Of a stretch of DNA of 64,000 nucleotides, positions 39,567 to 52,244 are shown piece after piece. How positions within the stretch are numbered: position 1 is the stretch's first letter; every line of letters starts with the position of its first letter. The stretch spans positions 10,556,701 to 10,620,700 of the forward strand of contig CM019238.1 in NCBI GenBank assembly GCA_009741485.1, written 5' to 3'. A program made the position numbers and the translations under genes. This DNA is from Malurus cyaneus samueli. Lineage: Eukaryota; Chordata; Aves; Passeriformes; Maluridae. The notes beneath the pieces were generated by a model. That model was not told where the DNA came from. It saw only the letters and a list, made by a program, of their open reading frames with translations, and ran no database searches.

Positions 39567-41598
39567 GAGGAAAAAAAAAGTAAAACTGTGGGGTTTCTGT
39601 GTGATTGATATTTTTTAAAACACTGTCCATCCTAATGTAGTTTGTGTTTTTACTGTGATTCTTTTTTTAACGGTAAGAAGGACTAATAAAAGTGTGGCCT
39701 TTCATTTTTACAAATTATGAGAAATTGAACTTCCGTTTTAGTTCTTTATTGAACAACTGATGAACAACATTGATTCACTCAATAAGCAAAGTACAGGTTG
39801 TATTTATTGAACTGTTTTACTTTCCTGCTGTCCCTGAATGTTATCTCTAAATTTAAGTAAATAATAAATGGGAATTATTTACTGGAGTTAGCTTGGAGAA
39901 AAGATTGTTCTGTGGCTGTTGTTTTTCTTTTAAAATATTTTTCATAAATATAGTCTTTATTTAGAACTCACTGTTGCTCTTACTCAGCTCAGCATGGCAC
40001 TTAAATATGTGCTTAAATTTAATCAACAGGGAGCCCTCTCCCTGTTCAGCAAAATGTTTGAGCATTTGCTGAGTTTTTAGCACATCAGTTGTAGATTCTC
40101 GTTTGGGTACAAGCTGATCTCAGTGGCTGTGTCCCTGTTGGTCCCATTGTGCAGTGGGAACTTGAGTCATCATGAGCTGTGGCAAATCCCTGGGGATGAG
40201 AGGCCACCACCTGCACAAGTGAGGCCAAGTGAGGTGACAGCAGTGGTTAATTCATCATCAGAGGTGACTGACAGCTGTCTCTTCATCTCCCTGACCAGCA
40301 CCAGCAGCACATTTGATTATGTTAGGAAGGCAGGGAAAGCTGCAGAAATATGAAGGTTGCTGGAGTCACTGACTCTTGAGTGACTCTCCTCCCTTTCTCC
40401 TGCACTGTCAGGACCATGGCAGCAGAGACAGGAGAGGGTTTGGCTGACACTGGGCTGCCCCAGCCCTTGGAACCCCACCACCACGGGGATATTTTCCGAG
40501 AACCTGCAGGGCATTTCTCTTAAAGAATATTTCTGTGCCTCAAAACGCTCAGAAATGAGATTTTCAGAAGGACCTCAGCATTAAGCACAAGTTAAAGCCA
40601 GCACAAGGCAGCTGTCAAGCTGCTTCTGGAAATCCCACTAAGCATCTGTCTTCATTCTAGGTGAGTAACTGAAAAGCTGAAATCCTTGACTTTCAGTTAC
40701 ACTGAGCTCTCAGTGACTAAGATTTTAAATTCGGACCCCAAGGCAGTCCTGAAAATGGGATAAAAGATTTTACAGGATTTAGGTGAGGGTAACTTTTCTG
40801 TGGGGAGAGGTAGCGGTTGGGATATTTTTCTGGGTGTTATTTTTTTGGAAGAAAGCTGCTCTAGGTGATTTTGCCTTGATTGATTCATTTTTGGAACATC
40901 TGATAAATTTTTATCAGCAACATTTCAGCCTTGTGTGTGGTTTTGAGTTTTGTTTTTCTCTCTTTGTGGGAGCTGCAGTCGATAGCCAAGCCTACAAGCA
41001 GCCCTTGCAGTGGGTTGTGCTTGTGTGGTTTAAATTAGCAGTGGTTGGGGCTGTGTGGAATGACAGCAAATGCATTGACTTGTGTTCCTGGCAACAAACT
41101 GTCTGGAGGCTTAGCTGCTTTTGTTTCATGTTTGGAGTTTCGCTGCTTGCTGTTATTTTTATCCCACTTTTTATATATGCTATTTGCTCACTTGAGTGAG
41201 ACAGAAAAACACAAATATCTCATGGCTGTGTGTTTTGTGATGTCTCAGGGCATAAGAAATAAGAGCAGAGCAAGAAAGAAAGTTAAAATTAAGATCGTAA
41301 ACTACAGAGGACAAAGAAAAGACCTAAAGATCTCCTGCATTTTTCTTGTCAAAATTTTTACCAGTCTTTTTCTTTTTTATTGCGAAAGATTTGCCTTAGT
41401 CAAAAAGTTTCTATATGAGTGAAGAGCCAACTTTAAGTTATGTACTGCTGCTGTTTATTTTTCCTGCACATCATTACAGCTGCCAGAATATCACTGTAGT
41501 GGCTGCATGTGCAGCTCATAGCACAGGCCCTGGCTTAGGGAAGAGCACCTCCTTTAGTCTGCTTCTTTTAGAAACTTGGAGACTAAATCTAATTAAAA

Positions 41599-41620
41599 AT
41601 ATATATATATATATATATAT
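41599..41620 (+). repeat. (AT)11 dinucleotide repeat
   Basis: Eleven perfect AT units follow an A-rich stretch. The array is short and may be polymorphic. Confidence 0.97.
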
Positions 41621-42229
41621 GGGTGTGCTTTCAAATGCTCTTAAACTGTTATGAAATTAGTGTCTGGAGGCTAGTTAGGTTTTATTTCACTATAAATTTA
41701 TCTTATTAAGGCAATTATTATCACTACCCAAAGCAGGTTTCTTAATTTTCTTTAAAATGCTTTCAGTTCATTAATTCCTGGCTGAGCTTTAATTATGCAA
41801 ATGTTTGGAAGGCTCATATCCAGTCACGAATCTACTGGCTGCTGGAATAGAATTTTGAAATATTATAGGATTTTCTGTAATTATGTTTTTTTGATGAGGG
41901 AAAATAATTTGGTTTGAATATGTTTTATTTTCACTGGATCCAGTAATTCTCAAATTAGTCACTGAACCTCATTAGACTTTTACCTAAATGGTATAACATG
42001 GTTTAGCACACAGCTAGGCCTGTATACTGTAGAATAGCCAGGTAAAAGAGGAGGGAAGAGAAGCCCAGGTACAGTAACTACCACTGTCTTTATTAAAAAT
42101 CTTGCTGAACTAAAGAAAACATGGATCCTCTGATCAAGTGATGCTGGGATATGGCATGGGGGAAATAAGGGATAATGTACTGTGGTTTTGTTGGGGTTTT
42201 GTCTGAATTCAGTAGTGGGTAAATCCGTG

Positions 42230-42740
42230 AAGAATTTCAGTGCCACCTTAGCAGGTGGGAGGAACAGAGGCTGAAGCCCCTGGTGGGTGAGTGGTGGCTG
42301 CTCAGCTCCTCGTCTGTGCTGAGAGGGGACTGGGAAACAGCTGATCCTCTGTGCTGGTGACACCAGCAAAACCCAGCACAGCCTCAGCTGCCCCTGCCCA
42401 ATCCTCCTGAGTGCTCTAGGAGGCCATCCCATTGTGCTGAGCCCTGCACAGGGGTTTGGTGCTCAGCTCAGCCACAGGGCTTGGCTCTGATTGCAAGAGT
42501 GGGCACCACTTGGTGCCATGGCCACGCTCCCATCCCCAGCAGCAGCTCAGCCTGGTGTCCAGCATCAGCCAGCAGAGCCAGGGCTGGGCTTTGGGCTGGG
42601 CTGCACCCCATCCCTGTGCTGCTGGTTCTGCTGCCCCTACCCAGCACAGGAGAGCAGCTCAGAGGATGTCCTTGCAAGGGACTCGGAGAGAATTGACAGT
42701 CTCTGCTAACTGGATGGAAGCTACCACACACACAGATCGT
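42230..42740 (+). other. GC-rich, CpG-poor block with a canonical G-quadruplex
   Basis: This is a roughly 500-nt block much richer in G and C than its flanks, but with only a few CpGs, so it is not a CpG island. At 42581-42600 four GGG runs are separated by CT, CTTT and CT, the canonical quadruplex pattern. Overlapping open frames, including a 150-codon one on the minus strand (41980-42432), have no recognisable domain and are explained by the scarcity of A+T-rich stop codons. Confidence 0.7.
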
Positions 42741-43242
42741 TTTTCCTGAGTCAAGGTCTGTGTTGCCCCTGGCATTTGTTTTGTGGATAAATTGTAGGCA
42801 TAAGCTCTGTCTCCCATATCTTTTTATCCAGGATGTCCTTCTGAAAGAAAAGGAAATGTGTTCTTTATTTCAGGGCTGTATACAATCCAGCCTGCTTTGC
42901 CAGGGGAATTTAAATCATTCTGCTGCTCTTTGACCACTTTCTAGCACTTGTAAAGCACATTAGAACAATAATGTTCTTGTCAGTGACATGGTGATTTGCC
43001 TTGCAAACCTTACAGCCTGGAAAGTCAGCTCCAATTCTGCAGACAGCCTGTAGAGTACACTTGCTGAAAAGTGATAAGTGAGCTGCCTTTCTTGTCCCCT
43101 GTCTCAGCAAATGAGAGAAACAAAGCCCGTGAAGTGCCTGTATGGCATCTGCATGTGTCGAGTGGGAAGCTGCTCCTCTGCCAGCACTGAGACCTTTGTT
43201 AAAGGGAGAGATGCAAGCAGCATCATCAGAGAGGAGCTGCAT

Positions 43243-43256
43243 GATGCATATGCATC
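43243..43256 (+). promoter_or_regulatory. MORE-type POU dimer palindrome
   Basis: A perfect 14-bp palindrome contains ATGCATATGCAT at 43244-43255. This is exactly the MORE element bound by dimers of POU factors (Oct-1, Oct-2, Brn class). The motif match is direct. Binding and function in this intron are inferred. Confidence 0.6.
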
Positions 43257-46200
43257 GAATTCTTGGTGGCAGCAGTGCAGCTCATCTTCCCTCCCGAGTG
43301 TGAGCAGCACCCAGCCCTGCAGATGAAAGCAGGGATATTGCAGTCAGCAGGTGGAGTGGGAGATGTAAATCCAGCTAGGAATGCGTGCAGGACTGACTTT
43401 TGATGTTGTTTAGAACAAAAGGAGGCCTTTGGCATTTTCAGTCAGTTCTGCCACTGGTTGGGAAGGCTCATCTGCTCAGTTCAGGCTTGTTGAAGGCAGT
43501 GTTTTATCTGGCACAAAAATGCAAAAGGAAAGGAAAAACAACTCATATTTCAAGCCATGGGATAAAACATAGCACCCAGGGATTCACAGATGACTTTGGC
43601 TGCTTGATGGGGTTGCTCTGAGACGATCTGCTAAGGGTGAAGGCCTGATTTGCTGGAAGCATAAAACACCAGTCTGTATTTTCTGATGTGGGCAACAAAG
43701 CCACAAAATACATCTGCTTGTGCAAAACAAGTGAAAAAGAACAAACAATCTGCACTAGAAAAAACTTAAATCCCAGAAAATGCCTTGGCATTATCCAGAT
43801 GTTATGACCATAAAAAACCTTTGTCTTCCATGCTGCTTGGTCACACAGCCTTGGCATTTAAGTTTTTAAAGGACTGAACAACTTTTAGGTATTTTAAGCT
43901 TCATTTACTTGATGCTTGGAGCATGTCTCATTCAGGAGAAGCTGTACTGCAGGATTTGTGATTTTCTGTCAAAGCATGTTGGTCCTACATTAAGCACATT
44001 CAGAATAATTTCTGTCTGAATTCTTTTGCAGACCCCTTTTCCATCTTTAGCCAATATTCTTACCACCATCAGGCAGCTCATTTGTTTGAAGACTCAGAGA
44101 TGTCTGCAAACCAGCTTTTCTACTTTCTTTCCTTGTTTATTCAAACACTCCCTTAACTGATGACTCATTCGAAATTCACTAATATTTTTTTCTGTTCCTC
44201 AGCAAATTTTATTATGTAAAAAGGCATCTGATCTGTCTAGGAGCAGTTAGTAGTGGAACTACTCTGGGTTGTGCAGAATAGCAGTGATGATGAGCAAAAG
44301 TTTGGGCCTTATATAAGCGGAATTGTTGGAGCTACAAATTGCCTGCCAGTTCCTTCTGACTGTGGCTCAGTGTGATATTGCATGGCTTGAAGCCAGCCCC
44401 AGAACCAGGACCTGCAAAAAAGGGCACCTTCTATGCTCAGTGCCTGTTTCTCCACAAATTCAACATTAGGGATACACTAGGGACCAGGGAATTCCGCCTC
44501 ATTTTTAGTATTGCAATATTTGGAGGAATGTAGTGAAATATGCCATGTTCTTTTCTGGGTGGGAATTGATTGGAGTGCCCTGCAGACCAGCACTTAAAGT
44601 TTGCTGCTGTAGCTGTGTGTTAATACAGCAGGAGAGGAGAAATTTCCCTTACTTTCTGTACAGATGCTTATCTGGGGAGGTGAAGTGGTTCTTCTGCAAG
44701 GAAGTCAGTGTGACCTTTCTGATGGTGTCCTGCTTCCAGAGTCAGAAGGAGCGATGAGAGTTATAAACCAGAAGCTGTTTCAGAGAGCTACAGAAGAGTG
44801 AGATGTCCTTACCAGCTTGAGGAGTATCAGAACAGAGAGTCTTTGTGTTTGGATGGGACCTTGAAGTAGCATCAAGCCCCAAGTTCTTTCCACTCCAGGG
44901 CACATCATGTCAACCCAGACCTGCATCCTTCTGCTGCTGAGATAAAAATTAGTTGTTCCATGAGAAAAAATGGTTTATGCCATCCTCTGATCAGTGCTGG
45001 GTTTGCAGATGAGATGGACTGTAGGGTTTTTCAGGTGTTACCAATATCAAACTTTGAGCTGAGAATATGAACTCACTCCAGATTTTCCCGTTCATGGTAT
45101 TGGTTTATTTTGCTTGTTTTCCTGGTGGCAAAGCTGGGAAATAGATCTGCCCAGGCACATTCAGAGCATGCAGGTTGTCATGGTAAAGGCTCCTGATGCT
45201 TTGTATTGGGTTTGTTTATTACAGAAGTTGTGTACCAACAGCTGGTGGTTTTAGGTTTTCCTATCTGTGTAGAAAACTTTTTATTTCTTCAAACCAGACA
45301 TTATTTCCTCAGGGTATTTACTCTGCATGTATAGAAATCTTAGTCTCACCTTGGAATATTTTCATTTCTTGGGGTTTGTTTTTTTAAGTGAAAATCTGCT
45401 GGCTTGAAGAAAAGCACACTCTGTAAGATATTTTGCCTGTAACACTTAACGTCCAGCATGGTGTGCCAGGAAAAGGGCAAATGCTGTCAACGCTGACAGG
45501 CCACGTCTGTCCCTTTTCTTTTTCACGTTGCTGCAATGTCTTTTTCCATTAATATCAAGCATCTCTGAGCAGCCACATGCTAGGAATCACCAAGTGGTAT
45601 TTAAAAGATGTGTATCGTGACTCCAAGGCAGGCAGCACGAAAGATCTCACACCATACAGGCATTCAGCGTGTTGGGAAAAGGGAAAGTGGAGACAGCCAG
45701 GGGCTCCGGTTCTCCCCTCTGCCTGTGGAGGACACAGCACCTCACAGGGCTGGGTGAGCTTGTAGTGGAATTAAATGTCTGCCTAGAAGTGACTTTGTGA
45801 CTTTTCATTTATCAGTAAAGTTTGGAACTTTCTCTGATGGTTGTCGGTGTTGTGGGATGTGCAGAAAACTGAATATCCACCCCTTCTTCTCTTGTGTGCC
45901 TGATCTGGTTGTGTAATCTGCCAGCATCCCCACGTGTTCAGGGGCCAGCTGTGGTGCCAGAGTTCATCATGAATATGGAGATAATGAAAGAGTCTGGAAA
46001 ACATTTTCAGGATAAACATTTTCCATTTTTGTCTTTTGCTATTTGAGAAACAGAGACTCAAGTGCAGCCTTTAAATCTTTTCTTGCTGTATCCTAATGTT
46101 TCAAAAGGACTTGTAATTTTGGATCTTGACTTGGAAACAATTTAGAGGCGGCTGATTTTCCGTGGCTGGGAGTGCTGCGCTTCCTGACTAATCAGGCTCT

Positions 46201-47595
46201 TTAGACATGTCTTAAATTGGGCTCTGAAATAATAGATAGACAAGTGCAAGTGGTTGACTCAGGACATCTCTGGGGGGGTTTAGGCAAAGATACTTTAACA
46301 CACAGTTCTGAATGTGCACACAGCCAGCTCTCACTGCTGGGCAGACAAGAGGTGACTGATTAAGGCACAGTAAGTCAATCTTGGGAAACCATTAGCCCAT
46401 GCTCAACAGAGTGGTGTGCTCCAAACGATTAGCCCCTCTTTGCAAAGTGTAGGCCTGCTCTATTTCAGAGAGTCTCCTGCAGACACTGAGAATGCCTGAC
46501 ATATTAAAACATTTCTTTCAAATACAGTAAAATTCATTACTTAGGCTTTCTATGTTCGATCCAAGCCCTGAAAGATTCAGCAGGAGTCTCCATTGGCATT
46601 AAATGTGGTCTGTTCTCCCATCTAAGCTGCTGATTCTACACCTGCTCCAGAACCTGCAGCACCTATGTGAGGTTATATAGGCAAGGAAAAGTGGGTGGAG
46701 CAGCTGTATTTGCATACTGAGGGAATGGGCATGGTTCTCCTGAATTTCCTGTCTCAACTGAGGTTTTTCTGTTCTTTTCCTTCTTTTTTTCTTTTTTTTC
46801 CCCCCTCTTTTGCAGGCAGACAACCATCAGTCCTGGCAGTGTGAGCACAGTCCTGGGCTACCTAGAACAGTTAAAACTGTAGCCAAATGAAAACCTGTCT
46901 AAATGCTGAATTCTTGAAGAGAAAAGATATTTGACTAATTTCCAAGTTTTATTTTCTTTCTTTTGGAAGTATCTGCAGGGCTGAGAGGAAGGGTTGTTTA
47001 CTCTATTGCTTGAATAATGCTTTGAAGTTTGGTCCTTTGCCAAAAGCCTGTTGACAGTAACATCAGTGCTGGTGCTGACTGGCATCATGTATTTCTTGGG
47101 AATCTTTAAAAGCTCTCTAAGCAGCTCACCAGGACTTCATTAACATTTGATTTCTATCTAAGTGAACAAGAAATTATTCCTCTGCCTTTTCTAATGGGTG
47201 GATAAGGAGCAGTCATTCAGTGATTTACTTGCATTTTAGGGACCGATCTCTAGTCCTGGTGGAGATCCCAGGTGTCTGACAGAGAAGTCACCTTTTTCTT
47301 TTTAATAACCAGTCTGGCATCACCTTTTGTTGCCACCATTTCCATTCCTTCTCACTGTTCATATGCTAACCTTCTCATAACAATCAAATGATGGATAACC
47401 TCAAAGTTTCATTTTACAGCTATTTCTTGTAGATGCAAATCAACATCACTCTTTTTTTCTATGATTTATAGGAATTGATTTTTTCCCCTGCAATTTTACA
47501 TAAGGAGGTTTATCTAAGGTGTTGAGATTTCTTATAATAATTTTCTCACTAGTAGCTATGACCAAGTCTCTAATCTTTCTTCCTTTTGTCCTCAG
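43257..47595. other. Intronic 3' portion before exon A
   Basis: It contains the probable reverse CR1 tail (44851), octamers at 46708 (inverted) and 47433 (direct, about 155 nt before exon A), a C/T-rich tract near 46775-46810 and the exon A acceptor tract. No coding sequence is recognised. Confidence 0.8.
44851..44935 (-). mobile_element. Probable decayed CR1 3' end, reverse orientation
   Basis: TTGGATGGGACCTTGAAG, then ATCAAGCCCCAA, then TTCCACTCCAGGGCA and ACCCAGACCTGCATCC follow the order of the reverse complement of a CR1 tail (GGTTGGAAGGGACCTTAAAG, ATC-AG-CCAAC, CCACTAGACCAGG, CCCATCC). It has diverged and the terminal ATTCTATG repeat is not clear, so the call is moderate. Confidence 0.5.
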
Positions 47596-47725
47596 GAAAT
47601 CCACTGACTGTGGCCTGCAAAGCTTTCTTTGGATTCAGTGGAGAAGCAGGCCCCATGATCTACTGGATGAAAGGGGAAAAATTCATAGAAGAATTAGAAG
47701 GTCACATTAGAGAAGGCGAAGTCAG
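47596..47725 (+). CDS. IL1RAPL2: IL1RAPL2 exon A: first half of third Ig-like domain
   Basis: This internal coding exon has 130 nt. It is preceded by a pyrimidine-rich tract ending in CTCAG and followed by the donor GTACTT. It opens with the last two bases of a split codon (phase 1), carries 42 whole codons from NPLTVACKAFF to IREGEV, and ends with AG of a split Arg codon (phase 2). The TGC at 47616-47618 is the B-strand cysteine of the Ig fold. IYWMKGEKFIEEL supplies the core tryptophan and is a hallmark of the IL1RAPL1/2 third Ig domain. PMIYWM and FIEEL, recalled against PLIYWM and FIEDL, favour IL1RAPL2. Known of the family: the ectodomain is extracellular at synapses and IL1RAPL1 binds presynaptic receptor tyrosine phosphatases. 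The sister cysteine is in the next exon. Exons for Ig1 and Ig2 are not in the window. Confidence 0.96.
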
Positions 47726-50700
47726 GTACTTTTTGGATTATTTACTATTAAAAATACTGTATGTCCTACAAGCCTGTTGGATTGACAAGTTTTTAATTGA
47801 AAGTGGAAATCATTTTCTGTCTAAGGAGTGATGGATGATTTGGAGCCAGAGCTGTGTGAGTTGCTCCCTCTCCTTTCCAGCCAGTGCACTCTAAAGACGT
47901 GGTAGCTTGTGTATGTGCCTGAAAATCTGTTCTCAAATTCCCCTGATGGCTGAAGCATCTCCTGAGTGCTCTGGGGTTGATTTTAGCCCTGCATGGGAAT
48001 GGTGCTGCAGCCATCCCGTGGGACCAGCCTTGGCAGGACAACGTTCATTTCAGCACCATCGTTAATCTTGAAGACGAATGGTTTCCTGTCAAAGTCACCA
48101 CGCTTTTCCTCTCCTCCTGAATGTGTTCTGTGTGTGTGATCCAGCTCTCAGTGTGCCTTAACCAGAGCCTTCAAGGAGAGCATTTGCTCCTGCAGGCTTA
48201 AGAGAGAGAGGAAGGAGTGGTTTTAGCTAATGTCCAGCTTGTGCTCAGCTTGTCCCCAGGTGCTGGTTATCATTTGCTGTGCCACTTGTAAAGAAAACAA
48301 ACACTTGAATCCCCATGAACTTCCATGGAATTTGCGCCTAACAGCCCTTATTCTCTTTCTTACTAATAATCATTGTTCTCTGAGCAAAGACTAAGCTGTG
48401 TTTATACCACGGATAAGGTGGCCCCAGCTGATCTGTCCACAACGTATATTATGTCCTGTAGTCACACTGATTGTAAAGAAAGCCAAGGTCTTTTCACTTT
48501 CCATTGCAATTTTTTTTTTCAGCTCATGTCTGAGTTTTTTGTTTCTTGTAAAGGCAATTTTGGAGAGTGGGCAGAGAGAGGTTCCTTTGCTTTATTACTG
48601 GATCAATAATTTGAAGTTCAGCCATTTAGCCACTAGTTATTAAGATATACTAAAATAACTGACCTAACGATGCACCTTAATTGCACACAGATGAAATTTA
48701 TCTTATATTGCCATTGTACAATCCTCTTCTGTGCTTCTGACCACAAAAAGCAATTATTGGAAACTTCTGCCATTGTAAGTAATCAGCACTTAATGACATT
48801 GTGTCCTCTCTGGTGTGTATATATATGAACAGAGTGATTTTGGTCATGTTCTTCCTCTGCATCAGAAGGACAATTTGAGGTTTTTATTTAAAAAGCACTC
48901 CAGTTTTAGCACAGTTCAAAACTTTTCCTTAATGTGCATTTATTAGTGAAACTGAGTTTGAAAAAGCTGTTGTTTGTCCTTCATTCTGCCATCTCATTAC
49001 ACATTCATGTTTCAAATTAATTTGTGACAACTCCCTTTTCTCATTCAATTGAAGTGCTTTGACTCAGTTTACAGACCCTTCACAATTCAGTGAATCTTCT
49101 CTTCAGTAAAGCTACTTATCACATACCTAATCTCCTGTGATCACAGCCAGCATTAGAAACAGCATTTTCCAAAACCTACTGCATCATTACCAGCAGTGCC
49201 CCAGTCCATCCCTTTTTTCATTTAGAAGTAGCTATGGCAACTGAAGTGGTAACTTTTTGCAAATGATTTTTCCCAGTAGCAGCTCTTCTTTATGTATCCC
49301 ATTACAGGTGTGCTGCTTCAGGGAAACTAAGCAGCACTAATTGTTCTGTCAGTGCCCTGAGGCAGCCCACATCTTCCACCCAGTTGTATTTATTGATGTA
49401 TTAAAAAAATTGTCATGTGTGTTTCAAATTTGATGAGCCACGGTGAACTTGCTGGTTAGATGCCTTTTTCATCAGTTTGCTTCTCTATGGTGTTATCAGC
49501 ACATTTCATTTTGAGAAGTTAAGAGTAGTACAGAATTGTTACAACCACACCAAGATACTCCATGGATTGTTCCTATGGAACATTTTAACTCTGCATTCCC
49601 TATTAGTTCACAAATTCAGCAGCACTCTGAATGTTTGGTGCAGCCTTACCCTGGACTGTGCCCATCCATTGTGCTGCTGGATTTTCTGCAAATCAATGAA
49701 GTGTGGGAGCACAACCGACCCATCCCCAGTGTGCATGGTCAGCACTCACCGTGCTCTTACAAAAGCACTAAAATAAGGATGTAACCAGAGCATTCCTGTG
49801 CAAATCAGATCCATGGAATGGTTTTTTGGTAAGCACACTTCACAAAGAGTAATATTTGTGTAGCTCTGGGCTTCTCATTATTTTTGATCCTTTTTTACAA
49901 AGCAACTCATCAGTATTTCAGGACTCGGAGGCAATGACCCCCTCTCTGAGGTTCTTCCTTGCCTTGTCTGGAATTGAGATCCCCAGGTGTTAGACATGTG
50001 TGGGGGGAAAGGAGGAAGAGACTTTGCTTGCCAGGTGGGTTTTTCACAGCAGCAATAAAAATGTCATGTAAATTGAACCAGGGTTATTAAAGAAGGAATC
50101 AGAGTCTTTAAGCCTGTCTGCAGAGTTGTCAGTTGTACCTAATTATCAAAGGAGCCCACAGCAAATTTCAGCACCGGCTCTCTGCCATGGCAAAGCATTT
50201 TCAGACATAAATATTGCTCCCTCAGCCACCTATGAGCCGCTTCTTTTTCTTCTTCAGGCAACACTGCAGAACAGTCACAGTGCTCATTTTGTAAAGGTTA
50301 TTTTTCCTTGGTTTTTCTTGCTTGTCCATTTTTAAAGTAGAAATAATTTAACTCATCCTAGAGGCGTCAAAAGAGGTGAATGGAGACATTTTGAATGACA
50401 GCCTTATTTCTTCTGATTAATCTGTCACCCACAGAAGTCAATGAAGGGTTATGAAACGCTCAGACAAGATGAGGATGTTGTTTTCTGTTAGGAGGGGTGC
50501 TGAGGACAGGAGGCAGAGCTCCCCTCGCTGCCTGGCTGATGTGCTGGGGATGTGCTGGGCACTTTGCAGAGAAGTACGGAAGCAACAGCGCTCTTCTGAA
50601 AAGCTTCTACTACTCAAGTAGACAATGTCAGTGCAGAGAACAAGAAACATGATGTGGGAAAGTGAGGGGGGTCACTGTCGTGTTGCCAGTGACTTTCTTA

Positions 50701-50829
50701 GGAGAGGTACTTGTGTACACACAGCTCTGTCCTTTCATTGCTGTTAAGGAGTAGAAGGAAGGGAGTAGAATTCATAGCCTTGTTCACAGTCCAGATCCTC
50801 AGCTTTATAAACAATGAAAGTTTCCTTTT

Positions 50830-50855
50830 TGCATGAGAGTCTCAGCTCTCATGCA
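50830..50855 (+). repeat. Perfect 10-bp stem, 6-nt loop hairpin
   Basis: TGCATGAGAG (50830-50839) and CTCTCATGCA (50846-50855) are exact reverse complements flanking TCTCAG. The hairpin could form in the intronic RNA. It is too short for a standard pre-miRNA. Confidence 0.85.
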
Positions 50856-52244
50856 GGTTAGCAAAGGTTTGCAATTAGTGCATTGGTCTTGCAGAGAGAC
50901 CCAGGTGAAGCCTTTTCATGGCCTTGTTATCTCTGTTCATACAAAGCCTGAAAGTTTTAGGAAAATATAGTCTCAAAGGAAAAGTGGTTTAAATTCAGAT
51001 TCAACTCAGTGCATACATGCACTGGGAAAATATAACAAAGGATTTGAAAAATTCAAACCACTGGATAATTTTCAAAGAAAGCATTTCTATTTTGAAATGA
51101 CATTCTTTTTAAATTCATATTCTTACCTGAAAATTATTCACTAGACAAAATGTTTTGTTTCAGATCAAATAAAATGCTTCAGCTTGAAGAAAAAGAAGGC
51201 ATTGAGTGTTTTTACATCACCCACCTTTTATTTCTCTCTTTCCATCCTGTTTGTTGTGAGTTGTCAAGCACCATTGATTTAGCTATGCTTTAAACGTTGT
51301 AATTACTCTTATAGTTTGTTCAGCAGCCCAGAAAAAGTGAGTTATTATTTTTTCAACTAGTAGGAGCTGGCATGTGTTGACAGCGATGCTGGTGAAGTTC
51401 CCCCCATCTCACATAGGGACAAAGCTTCATCTTCTGGGTGTGCAGCAAATGCTGTTGCATCTTTAAGGTCTTGCTTGTTGACACTGTATTCCTCTTCTAA
51501 CTCAAAAATCTGTGCCTAGTGTTCTCTGAACCACAAAATGCAATTAATTAAAGGTATTTAAAAATACGTATTTAAAAAATGCAGATGACCAACTGTGCAT
51601 TTCTCTGGCAATAATAAATCATGAGGTCTAGAGGACTGGTTAAAAGAAAAAAATTAAGAAAAAAAAACCCCCAAAAAGCAGGAACAAAAGGTTTAACATC
51701 TCTAAGAGCTTCCTACACTTTGCTGCCAGCATAATGCATAATATTTGTCAGCATTTTCATATAGATCCTATTCTAAAGAGTTCCCTTGCTAAAAATTGCA
51801 ATTGGAAGTAAGGTAAGTAGAAAAAACTCAGTCCAAATGCTTTTTTTTTTTTATGAAAGCTCTTCCTTATCTGATGATGTATTATTTAAATTTAGGTTAA
51901 GGATCAATTATTTTATCTTACATAAATATAGTTTAGATATAGTAAAAATAACAGTTCCTTTTATCTTAATTGTAACCGGTTTTCATTTTTTTTCTGTTTA
52001 AAATATTCTTATTACAGTAAACAAGAAAATCTGAACATTCACAGAATGCTTCAGATTAGTTTCCCAGATTCCCTCCCTGTTAATGTTTATATTGTTCCTT
52101 GCAGCATGATTTGCAGACCAAAAGTCATTGGGCATAATGACTACCAGCAGAGAAGAAAGACTTTTCTGTGTCTTTATATAGATAAAGCAGATTAATCAGT
52201 AAATGAGAATTGATTTATCTGACTCCAAGTGTTTTGGGCTGAGT

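Larger units (their letters stand above)
36070..41598. other. Intronic, no gene seen
   Basis: There are simple repeats at 38497 and 39546 and a T-rich stretch at 40783-41422, where two overlapping hydrophobic frames arise from TTT/TTG-rich sequence. The longer one has no ATG start. I recognise nothing else. Confidence 0.75.
1..47595 (+). other. IL1RAPL2: Partial IL1RAPL2 intron upstream of exon A (phase 1)
   Basis: The whole stretch before exon A is inferred to be the 3' part of one long intron. I looked for the preceding IL1RAPL exons (Ig1, Ig2 and the Ig2-Ig3 linker, with motifs such as WYK and GNYTC next to splice sites) and found none. Very long introns in this 5' part of the gene are known in mammals. 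The acceptor at its 3' end is TTTTGTCCTCAG. Because a short or divergent exon could be missed by eye, intron continuity is an inference. Sub-blocks worth attention are listed separately. Confidence 0.8.

Noticed and set aside
40783..41422. Two overlapping hydrophobic frames that look like membrane proteins
   Set aside because: T-rich sequence gives Phe/Leu/Val runs in any frame. The longer one begins at GTG, not ATG, and there is no splice or conservation evidence.
41980..42432. 150-codon minus-strand frame
   Set aside because: Lies partly in the GC-rich, stop-poor block and overlaps several open frames on the other strand. No recognised domain.
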